Notes: a model not told the origin generated them from the letters alone. 64,000 bases of DNA from Clostridium fessum (GCF_003024715.1 NZ_PYLO01000001.1:434001-498000); one strand, 5' to 3'. Shown: positions 8,169-17,040, counted from the stretch's first letter. Numbers and translations are program-made.

Positions 8169-9266
8169 TTATCTTCCTCCTCGGTTTCTATATTTATAAA
8201 CCTGTGTCCGTACATTCTTATCCATCCAGATCCGAAGCGCCATCAATGCCAGCACGCCAATCTGGACTCTGCCCCGGAACGAAAGCTCCCCGTCCAGCGC
8301 ATTTGCATCCATGACCGGAGTCAAATCAATCTTCTTTCCGTAAACTGGATACAAAAAAGCCGCCACACTCAAAATTTGTCCCATCAAATAAGGATCCTCC
8401 ACGCCAAACGTAACCTGCCCGGACAGCTTTCTGGGAAATATATGCCGCAGAACTCGCATGAGCTGGCGTTTGATCAGGCGAAATGACTTCTGATTTTCTT
8501 CATTTTCTATAAATGCAAGGACGGATTGGCGTTTGTGCTCCAGGTTGTTGATTCGGGTAAGCAGCTTTGAGAGGGATTGCCGCAGGGCGCTCCATTTTTG
8601 TTTGAACCAGCTAATGATTCTATGAAGGAACGATTCACGCTTTTCCTGGCTGGGATTTGATTTTAATTCATTCTTTGCCCGATGCGTTTTTCCTTCTGCC
8701 TCTGACACTCCCGCCTCCTTCACATCTGGAAATGCATCTGCATTCTTCACAGCTTGAGACATTTCCGCCTCCCTCTGCGCACTCCGTCTCTTCACCGCCT
8801 CCTCCAGCAGCCTGGCAGTTTCCTCCGCTTTCTCGATCGCGGCGTCTGTCTTCTCCGATGCTGCTTCCGCCCGCAAAATCAGTTCACCGGTGTCTAAATC
8901 ATCATCCTCTGTTTTCTCCTGCGCATTTACAAATTCCAGCTCATCCGAATCCGCTGCCTGCGTGCCTTCCCGCACACTCCTAGATTCCGTATCTTTCTCT
9001 TCACTCTCACTCCCGAAAATCCGGAATCCAAACAACTTAACCGTATATCGAAGCCCATTTTCATAAGCAATCCGCAACGACACCGCATGAAGCAGCCAAT
9101 GGATATGCAGATGCACACAAAAATCCTTGATACTGTGGTAGCTTCCGTTCCCCCGGTATCGAATCGGGACAAATAAAACCGCCATCAGGCACAGAAACAA
9201 CAGTCCCAGAATGACAAGAAGCAGGATTCCGAGTATTTTCAAGATTATGAACAAAATATGCAGCAA
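8169..9266 (-). CDS. DUF2953 (YtfI-like) membrane protein
   Basis: A 365-residue protein with one N-terminal membrane helix (about residues 3-33). A beta-rich conserved segment ends in LRYTVKLFGFRIF, a long charged Ala/Glu/Lys-rich middle (about 90-215) is probably disordered or coiled, and the conserved C-terminal block contains FGVEDPYLMGQILSVAAFLYP. The best start is TTG at 9266, which follows GGGAGGGG at good spacing; no in-frame ATG sits there. The middle is much more charged than usual for the family. It is immediately upstream of gerW, as in other spore formers. The function is unknown, possibly in the spore or mother-cell membrane. Confidence 0.8.
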   Translation of the reverse strand: MLHILFIILKILGILLLVILGLLFLCLMAVLFVPIRYRGNGSYHSIKDFCVHLHIHWLLHAVSLRIAYENGLRYTVKLFGFRIFGSESEEKDTESRSVREGTQAADSDELEFVNAQEKTEDDDLDTGELILRAEAASEKTDAAIEKAEETARLLEEAVKRRSAQREAEMSQAVKNADAFPDVKEAGVSEAEGKTHRAKNELKSNPSQEKRESFLHRIISWFKQKWSALRQSLSKLLTRINNLEHKRQSVLAFIENEENQKSFRLIKRQLMRVLRHIFPRKLSGQVTFGVEDPYLMGQILSVAAFLYPVYGKKIDLTPVMDANALDGELSFRGRVQIGVLALMALRIWMDKNVRTQVYKYRNRGGR

Positions 9267-9328
9267 TCCATCCCCTCCCCCTTCTTATTCTTTCATTGAC
9301 AAATTCATGTATCAGCTCCGTATCATAT

Positions 9329-9358
9329 GATGTTGGGGTCAAAAGACATTTTCAGTCC
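9329..9358 (+). repeat. Solo end of the GGGGTCAAAAGAC element
   Basis: Thirty bases beginning GATGTTGGGGTCAAAAGAC closely match the reverse complement of the right end of the element at 19536-19735, with only a few mismatches after the first 19 bases. No other part of the element is seen here, so this is an isolated terminus or remnant in the short gap between two genes. Confidence 0.55.
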
Positions 9359-9388
9359 AAAAAATCTTCATCAAAGGCTACAAAATAC

Positions 9389-9727
9389 TTACCTCTTTTT
9401 CCTCAGCCTGTCTTCCTTCTCTCTCAGATACGTCTTCACATCAAATCCACCCGTCTCGCGGTACGTTTCATCCACAATCCGCCCCACCGTCTCCACGGCA
9501 TCCTGGTAGCTCGCGCCGACCCCTACGATCAGCAGATCCGCCTGCTCCCGGTAATAATTCTGCCGGAGCACATAGGCAGGCTGGATATCAAGCAGGTTGT
9601 GTCCGCCTGAGGCAGGCGTGATCACGTGAACGCCCGGCTGTAGCTTTCCGAGGCGGAGTTTCTGTAGAATCGAAAAACGATGCTTTTTAGCAGTTTCTCC
9701 CAGATACAGATATTTATACCAAATCAT
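9389..9727 (-). CDS. Conserved-looking protein of unknown function (112 aa)
   Basis: A 112-residue soluble protein beginning MIWYKYLYLGETAKKHR, with a strong AGGAGG ribosome site 8 bases upstream. It contains no signal peptide or membrane helix. Visible features are the stretch VHVITPASGGHNLLDI, a hydrophobic strand DLLIVGVGASYQDAVETVGRI and a basic C-terminus LREKEDRLRKKR. I do not recognise a named domain. It follows cinA by about 100 bases on the same strand, with a possible terminator between them. Codon use and the good start support a real gene; its role is unknown. Confidence 0.7.
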   Translation of the reverse strand: MIWYKYLYLGETAKKHRFSILQKLRLGKLQPGVHVITPASGGHNLLDIQPAYVLRQNYYREQADLLIVGVGASYQDAVETVGRIVDETYRETGGFDVKTYLREKEDRLRKKR

Positions 9728-9740
9728 CGTCCCCGCCTCC

Positions 9741-9817
9741 TAAAAAAGGAGAGCCTGATCCATGGCGCTCTAAAAACAGCACGTTTCCGGCTATTTCTCC
9801 CCGCCTGTCAGCTCTCC
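9741..9817 (-). terminator. Possible terminator after cinA
   Basis: On the minus strand GGAGAGCTGA pairs with TCAGGCTCTCC (one bulge), and six T residues follow (9747-9742). The loop is long (about 50 bases) and may hold its own structure. It lies between the cinA stop and the 9727 start, so it could end cinA transcripts or attenuate the next gene. Confidence 0.35.
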
Positions 9818-9830
9818 CTCCTTTACATGA

Positions 9831-11084
9831 TCAATCTTTTTTATAATTCTTAATAATCGACCGTCTCAGCAGATCCAGCGCCTGAATCACCGTCTGCTCA
9901 CGCACCTTCTCGCGGTTTCCGCGGAAATGGTATTCCTCTACTTTGACTTTATCCTTCATATAACATGCGATATAGACGAGTCCCACCGGTTTCTCCTCGG
10001 TTCCGCCGTCCGGTCCGGCGATGCCGGTCACAGCGATACAGGCATCCGCATCCGTCGTAAATACACCGCCTGCAGCCATCTCACGCGCCGTCTGTTCGCT
10101 GACCGCGCCGTATTTTTTCAGGGTCGCCTTACTGACGCCCAGGATCTTTTTCTTTGCCTTGTTGGAATACGTCACGTATCCCTCGTTAAAGACCTCTGAG
10201 GCCCCCGGCACGTTGACGATGCGTCCGGCGATCAGACCGCCTGTGCAGGACTCTGCGGTTGTCACAGTCAGGTCGTATTTCTTTAAGAGGCGAACAACGA
10301 CATCCTCCAGATTCTCATGCTCATCCGTCGTGTAAACCGCATTACCGAACCGTTTCTTAATCTCTTTGATAACCGGTTTTAACAGCTGTTTTGCCGCGTC
10401 TTCGCTCTCGGCTCTCGCGGTCACGCGCAAATGTACTTCTTTCGTCTTTGCATAGGTCGCAATCGTCGGGTTCGTCTGCTGGTCGATGAGGTCGAGAAGC
10501 ATCTCCTCCACCTTGCTCTCCCCGTATCCGCAGATTTTGAGCATCTGGGAATAGATCACACAGTCAGATCGTTTCTGAATATAAGCACAAACCTGATCTT
10601 CCACCATCGGATACAGTTCGTTCGGCGGTCCCGGAAGAAGAATCGCGGTCTTACCGTTTTTCTCCAGGGCAAGTCCTGGAGCTGTGCCGTTTGTGTTGGA
10701 AAATACCACCGCGCCCTCCGGCACCAGCGCCTGACGCCAGTTGCTATCCGGAATATCGGTGCGCTTGCGCTGCCGGTACCAGTCCTCCAGATGTGCCCGC
10801 ACCTCCGGATCCTCGACTAACGGCATTCCCATCAGCTCCGCGCAGACATCCTTCGTGATATCATCCTCCGTCGGTCCCAGACCGCCGCCGATGATAACGA
10901 GATCGGCTCTTGAGAGCGCCGTCCGGAAGACTTCTGTCATGCGCTCCCGGTTGTCCCCTACCGTCGTCTGGTAATAGACGTTAAGCCCCAGCTTTGCACA
11001 CGTTTCCGATAAATACTGCGCATTGGTATTGACGATATTGCCAAGCAGCAGCTCTGTTCCTACCGAGATCAGTTCGACTATCAT
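9831..11084 (-). CDS. cinA: CinA: competence/damage-inducible protein, NMN deamidase family
   Basis: A 417-residue two-domain protein. Residues 1-170 form a MoeA/MogA-like (MoCF-binding) domain starting MIVELISVGTELLLGNIVNTNAQYL with the GGLGPTEDDITKD motif. Residues about 255-415 form the CinA C-terminal domain with TAESCTGG, the hallmark of nicotinamide-nucleotide amidohydrolases, and the ITGIAGPDGG motif. The family recycles NMN to nicotinic acid mononucleotide and hydrolyses ADP-ribose. It begins one base after the pgsA stop, so rimO, pgsA and cinA form a tight operon, an order common in Firmicutes, where recA often follows; recA is absent here. Confidence 0.96.
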   Translation of the reverse strand: MIVELISVGTELLLGNIVNTNAQYLSETCAKLGLNVYYQTTVGDNRERMTEVFRTALSRADLVIIGGGLGPTEDDITKDVCAELMGMPLVEDPEVRAHLEDWYRQRKRTDIPDSNWRQALVPEGAVVFSNTNGTAPGLALEKNGKTAILLPGPPNELYPMVEDQVCAYIQKRSDCVIYSQMLKICGYGESKVEEMLLDLIDQQTNPTIATYAKTKEVHLRVTARAESEDAAKQLLKPVIKEIKKRFGNAVYTTDEHENLEDVVVRLLKKYDLTVTTAESCTGGLIAGRIVNVPGASEVFNEGYVTYSNKAKKKILGVSKATLKKYGAVSEQTAREMAAGGVFTTDADACIAVTGIAGPDGGTEEKPVGLVYIACYMKDKVKVEEYHFRGNREKVREQTVIQALDLLRRSIIKNYKKD

Positions 11085-11085
11085 A

Positions 11086-11628
11086 TCAGATACTCCCTTC
11101 TGTCAGTATTTTATGATTCTTGTAAATATAATCAACAAGTGACACAATCGTCAGCAGCAGCGCGATCCAGACACAGATCGTCGTGACAAACGCAAGCGCC
11201 GGAATATCCAGAATCAATAACACCACCGATACCATCTGAAACGTCGTCTTAAATTTGCCCCAATAGCTGGCGGCGATGACAACTCCGTTGTCCGAGGCGA
11301 TCAGACGGAATCCGCTGATGATAAACTCCCGGCTGATGATGACGATAACCATCCAGGCTGGAAGCGCGTTCAGCTCGATCAGACAGATGAGCGCCGAGCA
11401 CACTAAGAGCTTGTCCGCGAGCGGATCCATAAATTTTCCAAAGTTCGTAACCAGATTGTACTTTCTGGCAATCTTTCCATCCAGAAGATCGGTCAGGCTG
11501 GCTATGATAAACAGTGCCAGTGCAATCATACGGAAGGTACGGTTTTCACCATTCTGCCAGAGAAGAAAAAACACAAAAAACGGAATCATGATGACGCGAA
11601 GCGTCGTAAGCTTATTCGGTAAATTCAT
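11086..11628 (-). CDS. pgsA: CDP-diacylglycerol-glycerol-3-phosphate 3-phosphatidyltransferase
   Basis: A 180-residue integral membrane enzyme that makes phosphatidylglycerol phosphate, the committed step to phosphatidylglycerol and cardiolipin. The CDP-alcohol phosphotransferase motif is complete: DLLDGKIAR, followed by G and the two downstream Asp residues in GKFMDPLAD. Four to five hydrophobic helices are visible. It overlaps the end of rimO by 17 bases and is followed after one base by cinA, indicating translational coupling. The length is usual for bacterial PgsA. Confidence 0.96.
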   Translation of the reverse strand: MNLPNKLTTLRVIMIPFFVFFLLWQNGENRTFRMIALALFIIASLTDLLDGKIARKYNLVTNFGKFMDPLADKLLVCSALICLIELNALPAWMVIVIISREFIISGFRLIASDNGVVIAASYWGKFKTTFQMVSVVLLILDIPALAFVTTICVWIALLLTIVSLVDYIYKNHKILTEGSI

Positions 11629-12955
11629 CAGCCAACTCTCCTATCAAATCATATTCGAGTGCTCCCGTTACGCGGACACGGCAGAAATCGCCGGACATCA
11701 GCGGAACATCCGCATTGACAAAAATCAAACCATCTACGTTCGGCGCGTCCTTATAGGTACGTCCCACGAAAGCATTCTCGTCTGCCACTTTTCCCTCGAT
11801 CATAACCTCAAGCACACGGTCTTTCATATTCTCGGCTTTCTCAAAGGCAATCTCCTGCTGCAGCTCCATGATCTCGTCGCGGCGGTCTTCCTTGACCTCC
11901 TGCGGTACCTGATCCGGATATCCGGCTGCCGGTGTGTCCTCTTCCGCAGAGTATGCAAACACGCCCAGGCGGTCAAATTCCATCTCATCGACGAACCGCA
12001 TCAGTTCCTCATGATCCTCCTGTGTCTCACCCGGGAAACCGGAAATTAAGGTCGTGCGGAGTGCAATATCTGGGATCTCTTCCCGCAGATGCGCGATCCG
12101 CTCCCGAAGCTCCGCCTGATTCGTACGGCGTCCCATCCGCTTGAGAACGGCATCGCTCGCGTGCTGGATCGGAATATCCAGGTAATGACAGACTTTTTCC
12201 TCCGCCTTGATCGCCTGAATCAACTCCTCGGTGATCTCCTCCGGATAACAGTACTGGATACGGATCCATTCGATTCCATCGATCTGTGCCAGTTCATGTA
12301 AAAGTTTCGGCAGGGTCTTCTCTCCATACAAATCCACGCCGTAAAGCGTCGTCTCCTGTGCGACAAGAATCAGTTCCTTCACACCCTGATCCGCAAGCTC
12401 CTTTGCCTCTGCGAGAAGCTGCTCCATCGGCACACTGCGGTACGGTCCACGCAGGGACGGGATAATACAATAGGTACACCGTTTGTTACAGCCCTCGGAA
12501 ATCTTTAAAAAAGCATAATGTCCGCCGGTCGTCACCAGACGTTTGCTCCGCATCTTCGTCTCCGGAAGTTCGGACAAATCGTGGAAATCAGATACCCGCT
12601 CGCCCTTCAGCGCCTCCGCCAGCACCTTGCTGACCTCATCATAGCTGGTCGTACCGAGAATACCGTCCACCTCCGGCACCTCCTGCAGGATCTCTTCCTT
12701 GTAACGCTGTGCCATACAGCCGCTGACTAAGAGCGCCTTGCAGGTTCCGCTCTTTTTGTACTCTGCCATCTCTAAGATGGTGTTGACACTCTCCTCCTTG
12801 GCATCGTTGATAAAGCAGCAGGTATTGACCAGAATGACATCTGCCTCCTGCTCGTCATCGGTAAACGTGTACCCGTCCTGGCTCAGCGAACCCAGCATAC
12901 GCTCTGCATCAACCAGGTTTTTATCGCAGCCAAGGGATATACAAAGTAATTTCAT
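11612..12955 (-). CDS. rimO: Ribosomal protein S12 methylthiotransferase RimO
   Basis: A 447-residue radical-SAM enzyme that methylthiolates Asp of ribosomal protein S12. The N-terminal UPF0004 domain begins MKLLCISLGCDKNLVDAERM and has the three Cys that bind the auxiliary cluster. The radical-SAM motif is GCNKRCTYCIIPSLRG (CxxxCxxC). A C-terminal TRAM domain follows. The opening CISLGCDKNLVD and the length fit RimO better than MiaB or MtaB. It is the first gene of the rimO-pgsA-cinA operon and lies downstream of the 133-bp repeat at 13033. Confidence 0.96.
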   Translation of the reverse strand: MKLLCISLGCDKNLVDAERMLGSLSQDGYTFTDDEQEADVILVNTCCFINDAKEESVNTILEMAEYKKSGTCKALLVSGCMAQRYKEEILQEVPEVDGILGTTSYDEVSKVLAEALKGERVSDFHDLSELPETKMRSKRLVTTGGHYAFLKISEGCNKRCTYCIIPSLRGPYRSVPMEQLLAEAKELADQGVKELILVAQETTLYGVDLYGEKTLPKLLHELAQIDGIEWIRIQYCYPEEITEELIQAIKAEEKVCHYLDIPIQHASDAVLKRMGRRTNQAELRERIAHLREEIPDIALRTTLISGFPGETQEDHEELMRFVDEMEFDRLGVFAYSAEEDTPAAGYPDQVPQEVKEDRRDEIMELQQEIAFEKAENMKDRVLEVMIEGKVADENAFVGRTYKDAPNVDGLIFVNADVPLMSGDFCRVRVTGALEYDLIGELADEFTE

Positions 12956-13032
12956 TCAATTCTCTCCTAATACCATATTTAAAAAATTTCTGTAACCATA
13001 ATCGATTTGAACCGTCACAAAAATTCTATATC

Positions 13033-13165
13033 GTAACTGTTCAGTATCTTCACAGTCACGCGCAAAAATCCATTAAAAATTGCCTACGGCAATGGGATTT
13101 TTTCCTGCTGGCCCATGTTTTCGTACGGTCAGCGCAGTAAATGCGCAGACCTACTGAACAGTTAC
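13033..13165. repeat. 133-bp palindromic element, copy A
   Basis: Perfect 14-bp terminal inverted repeats (GTAACTGTTCAGTA at 13033-13046 and its complement at 13152-13165) enclose a first hairpin (ATTGCC/GGCAAT at 13079-13093, with weaker flanking AAAATCC pairing) and a conserved block TTCCTGCTG (13102-13110) followed by GTTTTC and TACGG. A second hairpin has arms at 13128-13136 and 13142-13150 with a 5-base loop. Copy B at 18486 has the same length and plan. It fills most of the 274-base gap between rpoZ and rimO. No coding sequence is seen. Confidence 0.75.
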
Positions 13166-13229
13166 TCTATATCTAAGAAAAGACCATCTCCATGTACATA
13201 ATGAACACGGGACGGTCTTCTGTCGCCTT

Positions 13230-13484
13230 TTAGACCTCTTCCTCCGGGGAATCGTTCTCTGCTACAATTTTAACCTTAGAATGGTACAGCTCGTCGATCG
13301 CGATCGAAAGCGGTTTTCTTCCATTCTCAATGACCAGTGCCTCATCACCGGCGATCAGCTGTCTTGCACGCTTTGCAGTCGCAATTACGATGGAGTAACG
13401 GCTCTGAATCAGCGGTTCTTTCCCCGGCTCAGCCTCTTTGTTTACAACATTAATTAAGTCAAGATATGACGGACGCAGCATCAT
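13230..13484 (-). CDS. rpoZ: RNA polymerase omega subunit
   Basis: An 84-residue protein beginning MMLRPSYLDLINVVN with the omega core SRYSIVIATAKRARQLI and an acidic C-terminal tail. Omega binds the beta-prime subunit and assists RNA polymerase assembly. It starts 17 bases after gmk on the same strand, the classic gmk-rpoZ arrangement of Firmicutes. Start choice between two adjacent ATG codons is uncertain by one residue. The usual downstream partners (coaBC, priA) are not adjacent here; priA is 17 kb away in another cluster. Confidence 0.95.
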   Translation of the reverse strand: MMLRPSYLDLINVVNKEAEPGKEPLIQSRYSIVIATAKRARQLIAGDEALVIENGRKPLSIAIDELYHSKVKIVAENDSPEEEV

Positions 13485-13501
13485 AATACATCTTTCTCCT
13501 T

Positions 13502-14122
13502 TCAGAATTGCTTCATCTCTTCTTTTATTTTTTCAATCAAAGTCTTGTGATTTTCTGTTCTGGCATGCATCGCCTGAATCAGTGCGTGCATTTCTTCTAC
13601 ACAGCGGTCTACCTCATCATTCACCAGAATGAAATCGTAGTCATCCATCTGCTTGGACTCCTCTGCTGCTCTCGAAAGCCGTGCGGCAATCTTCTCCGGT
13701 GTCTCGGTTCCACGACCTGCCAGCCGGTTTCTAAGCTCCCCGGCACTCGGCGGCGTGACAAAAATGAGAACTGCCTCCGGGAATTTCTTCTTGATTTTCA
13801 GGGCACCCTGAATCTCAATCTCCAAAAGAACATCCTTGCCCGCTTTCAGGTTGGAAAACACATACTCCTTCGGTGTGCCGTAATAGTTTCCGACATACTG
13901 GGCGTATTCGACCAGCTCATCGTGTTCGATCATCTGTTCGAACTCTTCCCGGGTCTTAAAGAAATACTCTCTTCCATCAACCTCGCCCTCGCGCGGTGCG
14001 CGGGTGGTCGCGGAGATGGAAAGGGCATAATTGTCATACCGCTCCAGCAATGCACGCATCAATGTTCCCTTGCCTGCCCCTGAAAATCCGGATATAACTG
14101 CCAGTACTCCCTGATTATCCAT
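13502..14122 (-). CDS. gmk: Guanylate kinase
   Basis: A 206-residue nucleotide kinase converting GMP to GDP. The P-loop ISGFSGAGKGTLMRALL is at the N-terminus, followed by the GMP-binding TTRAPREGEVDGREYFF and the lid region. The family-typical LEIEIQGALKIKKKFPEAVLIFV segment is present (about 100-122). It lies between yicC and rpoZ; in many relatives a remA (DUF370) gene sits between yicC and gmk, but the 108-base gap here has no room for one. Confidence 0.97.
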   Translation of the reverse strand: MDNQGVLAVISGFSGAGKGTLMRALLERYDNYALSISATTRAPREGEVDGREYFFKTREEFEQMIEHDELVEYAQYVGNYYGTPKEYVFSNLKAGKDVLLEIEIQGALKIKKKFPEAVLIFVTPPSAGELRNRLAGRGTETPEKIAARLSRAAEESKQMDDYDFILVNDEVDRCVEEMHALIQAMHARTENHKTLIEKIKEEMKQF

Positions 14123-14230
14123 ATATTTCGCCTGCTTTCTAAATTCTATCTATTATTACAATATTTCATATTCTCCGTATTTTCACCGCCAACGGCAGCT
14201 TTCCGTGAATACCTCTTCCAGCATGATCGG

Positions 14231-15109
14231 CTATTCAATATTCTGAATCTGCTCTCTGACTTTCTCGATCTCTGTCTTGAGTGCAATCGCACAATCGGAA
14301 ACCTCCAGATCGTTTGCCTTGGAAAGAATCGTATTCGCCTCGCGGTTCATCTCCTGTGCAATGAAATCCAGCTTACGTCCGACGCTTCCGCCCGCCGTCA
14401 GCTCCTTGCGGGTCGCCTCAATGTGGCTTCTCAGGCGGACCGTCTCCTCATCGGTGCAGATCTTATCTGCAAAAATCACAACCTCTGCCGCAATCCGGCC
14501 TTCATCGACGCTGCTTCCTTCCAGAAGCTCTTTCACCTTATCTTCCAGTTTCGCCCGGTATTCTTCCACGATCTTCGGGGAACGTTCTTCAATCTGATCG
14601 ACCAGCGTTACCATATAGTCCAGCTTGCCAAGCAGATCCTGCTTCAGATTCTCACCCTCGCGTGTGCGTGTCTCGACAAATTTCTCTGCCGCCTCGCCGA
14701 TCGCCTTTTCGAGAATCTGCCACATATGCTCCTCGTCCTCCGGCACCTGTTCCATCGTAAAGACCTCCGGACACCGTGCAAGACGCATCACCGTCGCGTC
14801 ATTCGGAATCCCAAGCTCGTCCGCCATCTGACGGAAATAATCCATATACTCGCCGGCCAGGGAACGATTGTACTTTAAGGACATCTTCTCATCCGTATAA
14901 TCTTCATAGGAAATAAAGACATCTACCTTTCCCCGCTGAATGTATTTCTTGAGCTGCGCGCGAATCGCCGCCTCAAAGTAATTAAATTTCTTCGGCATCT
15001 TAATGCTGAGATCCAAGTAACGGTGGTTTACCGCCTTCATCTCCACAGAAATCTTATATTCATCCGTTGCCATCTCGCATCGGCCAAATCCAGTCATACT
15101 TTTAAGCAT
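14231..15109 (-). CDS. YicC family endoribonuclease
   Basis: A 292-residue protein of the YicC/YloC family, shown in E. coli and Bacillus to act as an endoribonuclease in RNA turnover. The N-terminal signature MLKSMTGFGRCEM and the C-terminal DUF1732 region with GGSVGRKLDFIAQEMNREANT are both present. The ATG at 15109 was chosen because AGAGAGG lies seven bases upstream; a longer frame of seven more codons lacks this signal. A good sigma-A promoter precedes it (15145-15173). It heads a cluster with gmk and rpoZ, as in most Firmicutes. Confidence 0.93.
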   Translation of the reverse strand: MLKSMTGFGRCEMATDEYKISVEMKAVNHRYLDLSIKMPKKFNYFEAAIRAQLKKYIQRGKVDVFISYEDYTDEKMSLKYNRSLAGEYMDYFRQMADELGIPNDATVMRLARCPEVFTMEQVPEDEEHMWQILEKAIGEAAEKFVETRTREGENLKQDLLGKLDYMVTLVDQIEERSPKIVEEYRAKLEDKVKELLEGSSVDEGRIAAEVVIFADKICTDEETVRLRSHIEATRKELTAGGSVGRKLDFIAQEMNREANTILSKANDLEVSDCAIALKTEIEKVREQIQNIE

Positions 15110-15144
15110 AGTGACGCCTCTCTCTTTCATCCATAGATAATGGT

Positions 15145-15173
15145 ATTATAATGCAAATCGCCGCAAGCGTCAA
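15145..15173 (-). promoter_or_regulatory. Sigma-A promoter of the yicC-gmk-rpoZ cluster
   Basis: On the minus strand TTGACG (15173-15168), a 17-base spacer and TATAAT (15150-15145). The promoter is divergent from that of rqcH only 17 bases away. Confidence 0.8.
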
Positions 15174-15189
15174 CCGAATTTAAAAGTGA

Positions 15190-15218
15190 TTGTTTTTCGT
15201 GTCTTCTTTCATTATAAT
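15190..15218 (+). promoter_or_regulatory. Sigma-A promoter of rqcH
   Basis: TTGTTT at 15190-15195, a 17-base spacer and TATAAT at 15213-15218, followed by AAAGGAG and the rqcH ATG at 15254. Confidence 0.75.
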
Positions 15219-15253
15219 AGTAGATACTACACAAATAAAGGAGCACCAAAACC

Positions 15254-16996
15254 ATGGCATTTGACGGAATTGTAATCGCAAACCTGGTTAAGGAGTTTAG
15301 TGACGCGCTTACCGGCGGCAAGATCGCAAAGATCACGCAGACCGAGCGCGATGAACTTCTTTTTACCATAAAGAACTTCCGGGAGACGAAACGACTTCTT
15401 CTCTCGGTCAACGCAAGTCTCCCGCTGGCATATCTGACGGATACCAACAAGCAGGGACCGATGACTGCCCCGAATTTCTGCATGCTGCTTCGCAAGCACA
15501 TCGGAAGCGGACGCATCGTGTCCATCAGCCAGCCGGGTCTGGAACGCTGTATTCATTTTGAGATCGAACATCTGGACGAGATGGGTGACCTCTGCCGCAA
15601 GCTGCTTATCGTCGAACTGATGGGAAAATACAGCAATATCATTTTCTGCAGCCCTGACGGCACGATCCTCGACAGTATCAAACATATCTCCGTGCAGGTC
15701 AGCTCCGTGCGCGAGGTTCTGCCGGGACGGCAATATTTCCTCCCGCAGACGGTCGCGAAGCAGGATCCGCTGACTGCATCTGCCGATGATTTCGCCTCCA
15801 TTCTGGCACAGTCACCGGCACCGGCAGGAAAAGCCATTTACACGAATTTCACCGGTATCAGCCCGGTCATGGCAGAAGAATTCTGCTATGAGGCATCGAT
15901 CGATGCCGACCGCCCCGCATCGGAACTGAATGAGCTGGAGCGCACGCACCTCGGGCACACGCTGGAACTGGCAATGGAATCCATCAAAAATGGACAGTTC
16001 TCGCCCTGCATCGTATACCGTGAAGATGAGCCAATGGAATTTGCCGCTCTCCCATTGGCCTCGTTCCCGCCGGAATATCAGGTCGAACACTTTGATTCGA
16101 TCAGTAAAGTGCTGGAGACCTACTATGCGTCCAAGAACGTCATCACACGAATCCGCCAGAAATCCTCGGATCTGCGCCGGATCGTCCAGACTGCCCTGGA
16201 GCGCAATTATAAAAAATACGATTTGCAGCAGAAACAGTTAAAGGACACCGAAAAACGGGATAAATACAAGCTCTACGGCGAGCTGTTAAACACCTACGGT
16301 TATGAGCTGACCGGCGGCGAAAAAGAACTTGTCTGCACGAACTACTACACAGGAAAAGAGGTCAAGATCCCGCTTGACCCGCAGCTGACCGCCCGCGAAA
16401 ATTCGCAGAAGTATTTTGACAAATATGGAAAACTCAAACGTACTTTCGAGGCTCAGAGCCAGCTCATTGAGGAGACGAAGCAGGAGATCGAGCACCTCGA
16501 ATCCATCAGTACCTCCCTCGATATTGCCTTAAAGGAGGAAGATCTGACCCAGATCAAGCAGGAGCTGACGGAATATGGCTTCATCAAAAAGCACGGTCCG
16601 GCTGGAAAGAAAGTGAAAATCACAAGCCGCCCATTCCACTACCTTTCCTCCGACGGATTCCATATCTACGTCGGCAAAAACAACTACCAGAATGAGGAGC
16701 TGACCTTCAAGATCGCGACTGGAAATGACTGGTGGTTCCACGCAAAAGGAATCCCGGGTTCCCATGTCATTGTGAAATCCGAAGGAAAAGAGCTTCCGGA
16801 CCGCACCTTCGAGGAAGCTGCCGGGCTGGCTGCCTACTATTCCAAGGGACGGGAAAATGAAAAAGTTGAGATCGATTATGTACAGAAAAAGCAGGTCAAA
16901 AAAGTAGCGGGCGCTGCTCCGGGATTTGTGATTTATCATACGAATTATTCGATGATGGCGACGCCGTCGAATCAGCTGGAAGAACTGCCATCATAA
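15254..16996 (+). CDS. rqcH: RqcH (Rqc2/NEMF homolog), ribosome quality control
   Basis: A 580-residue NFACT-family protein. In Bacillus RqcH binds stalled 50S subunits and recruits tRNA-Ala to add C-terminal alanine tails. The NFACT-N domain begins MAFDGIVIANLVKEF and includes ELMGKYSNII. A coiled-coil middle spans about 290-450. The NFACT-R domain (about 455-560) contains HIYVGKNNYQNEELTF and NDWWFHAKGIPGSHV. The residue pair equivalent to the tRNA-contacting Asp-Arg appears as E97-R98 in GLERCI, a conservative change. It is the only plus-strand gene for tens of kilobases and converges with serS at a shared terminator. Older annotations call such proteins fibronectin-binding. Confidence 0.94.
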   Translation: MAFDGIVIANLVKEFSDALTGGKIAKITQTERDELLFTIKNFRETKRLLLSVNASLPLAYLTDTNKQGPMTAPNFCMLLRKHIGSGRIVSISQPGLERCIHFEIEHLDEMGDLCRKLLIVELMGKYSNIIFCSPDGTILDSIKHISVQVSSVREVLPGRQYFLPQTVAKQDPLTASADDFASILAQSPAPAGKAIYTNFTGISPVMAEEFCYEASIDADRPASELNELERTHLGHTLELAMESIKNGQFSPCIVYREDEPMEFAALPLASFPPEYQVEHFDSISKVLETYYASKNVITRIRQKSSDLRRIVQTALERNYKKYDLQQKQLKDTEKRDKYKLYGELLNTYGYELTGGEKELVCTNYYTGKEVKIPLDPQLTARENSQKYFDKYGKLKRTFEAQSQLIEETKQEIEHLESISTSLDIALKEEDLTQIKQELTEYGFIKKHGPAGKKVKITSRPFHYLSSDGFHIYVGKNNYQNEELTFKIATGNDWWFHAKGIPGSHVIVKSEGKELPDRTFEEAAGLAAYYSKGRENEKVEIDYVQKKQVKKVAGAAPGFVIYHTNYSMMATPSNQLEELPS

Positions 16997-17040
16997 TGCC
17001 GCCTGAAAAAAGACAATGTCTATATTTCTGCAATTCACAA

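Noticed and set aside
8168-8215. A longer start for gerW
   Set aside because: The extra codons lie inside the end of the upstream gene and lack a ribosome site; GGAGGAAG directly precedes the ATG at 8167.
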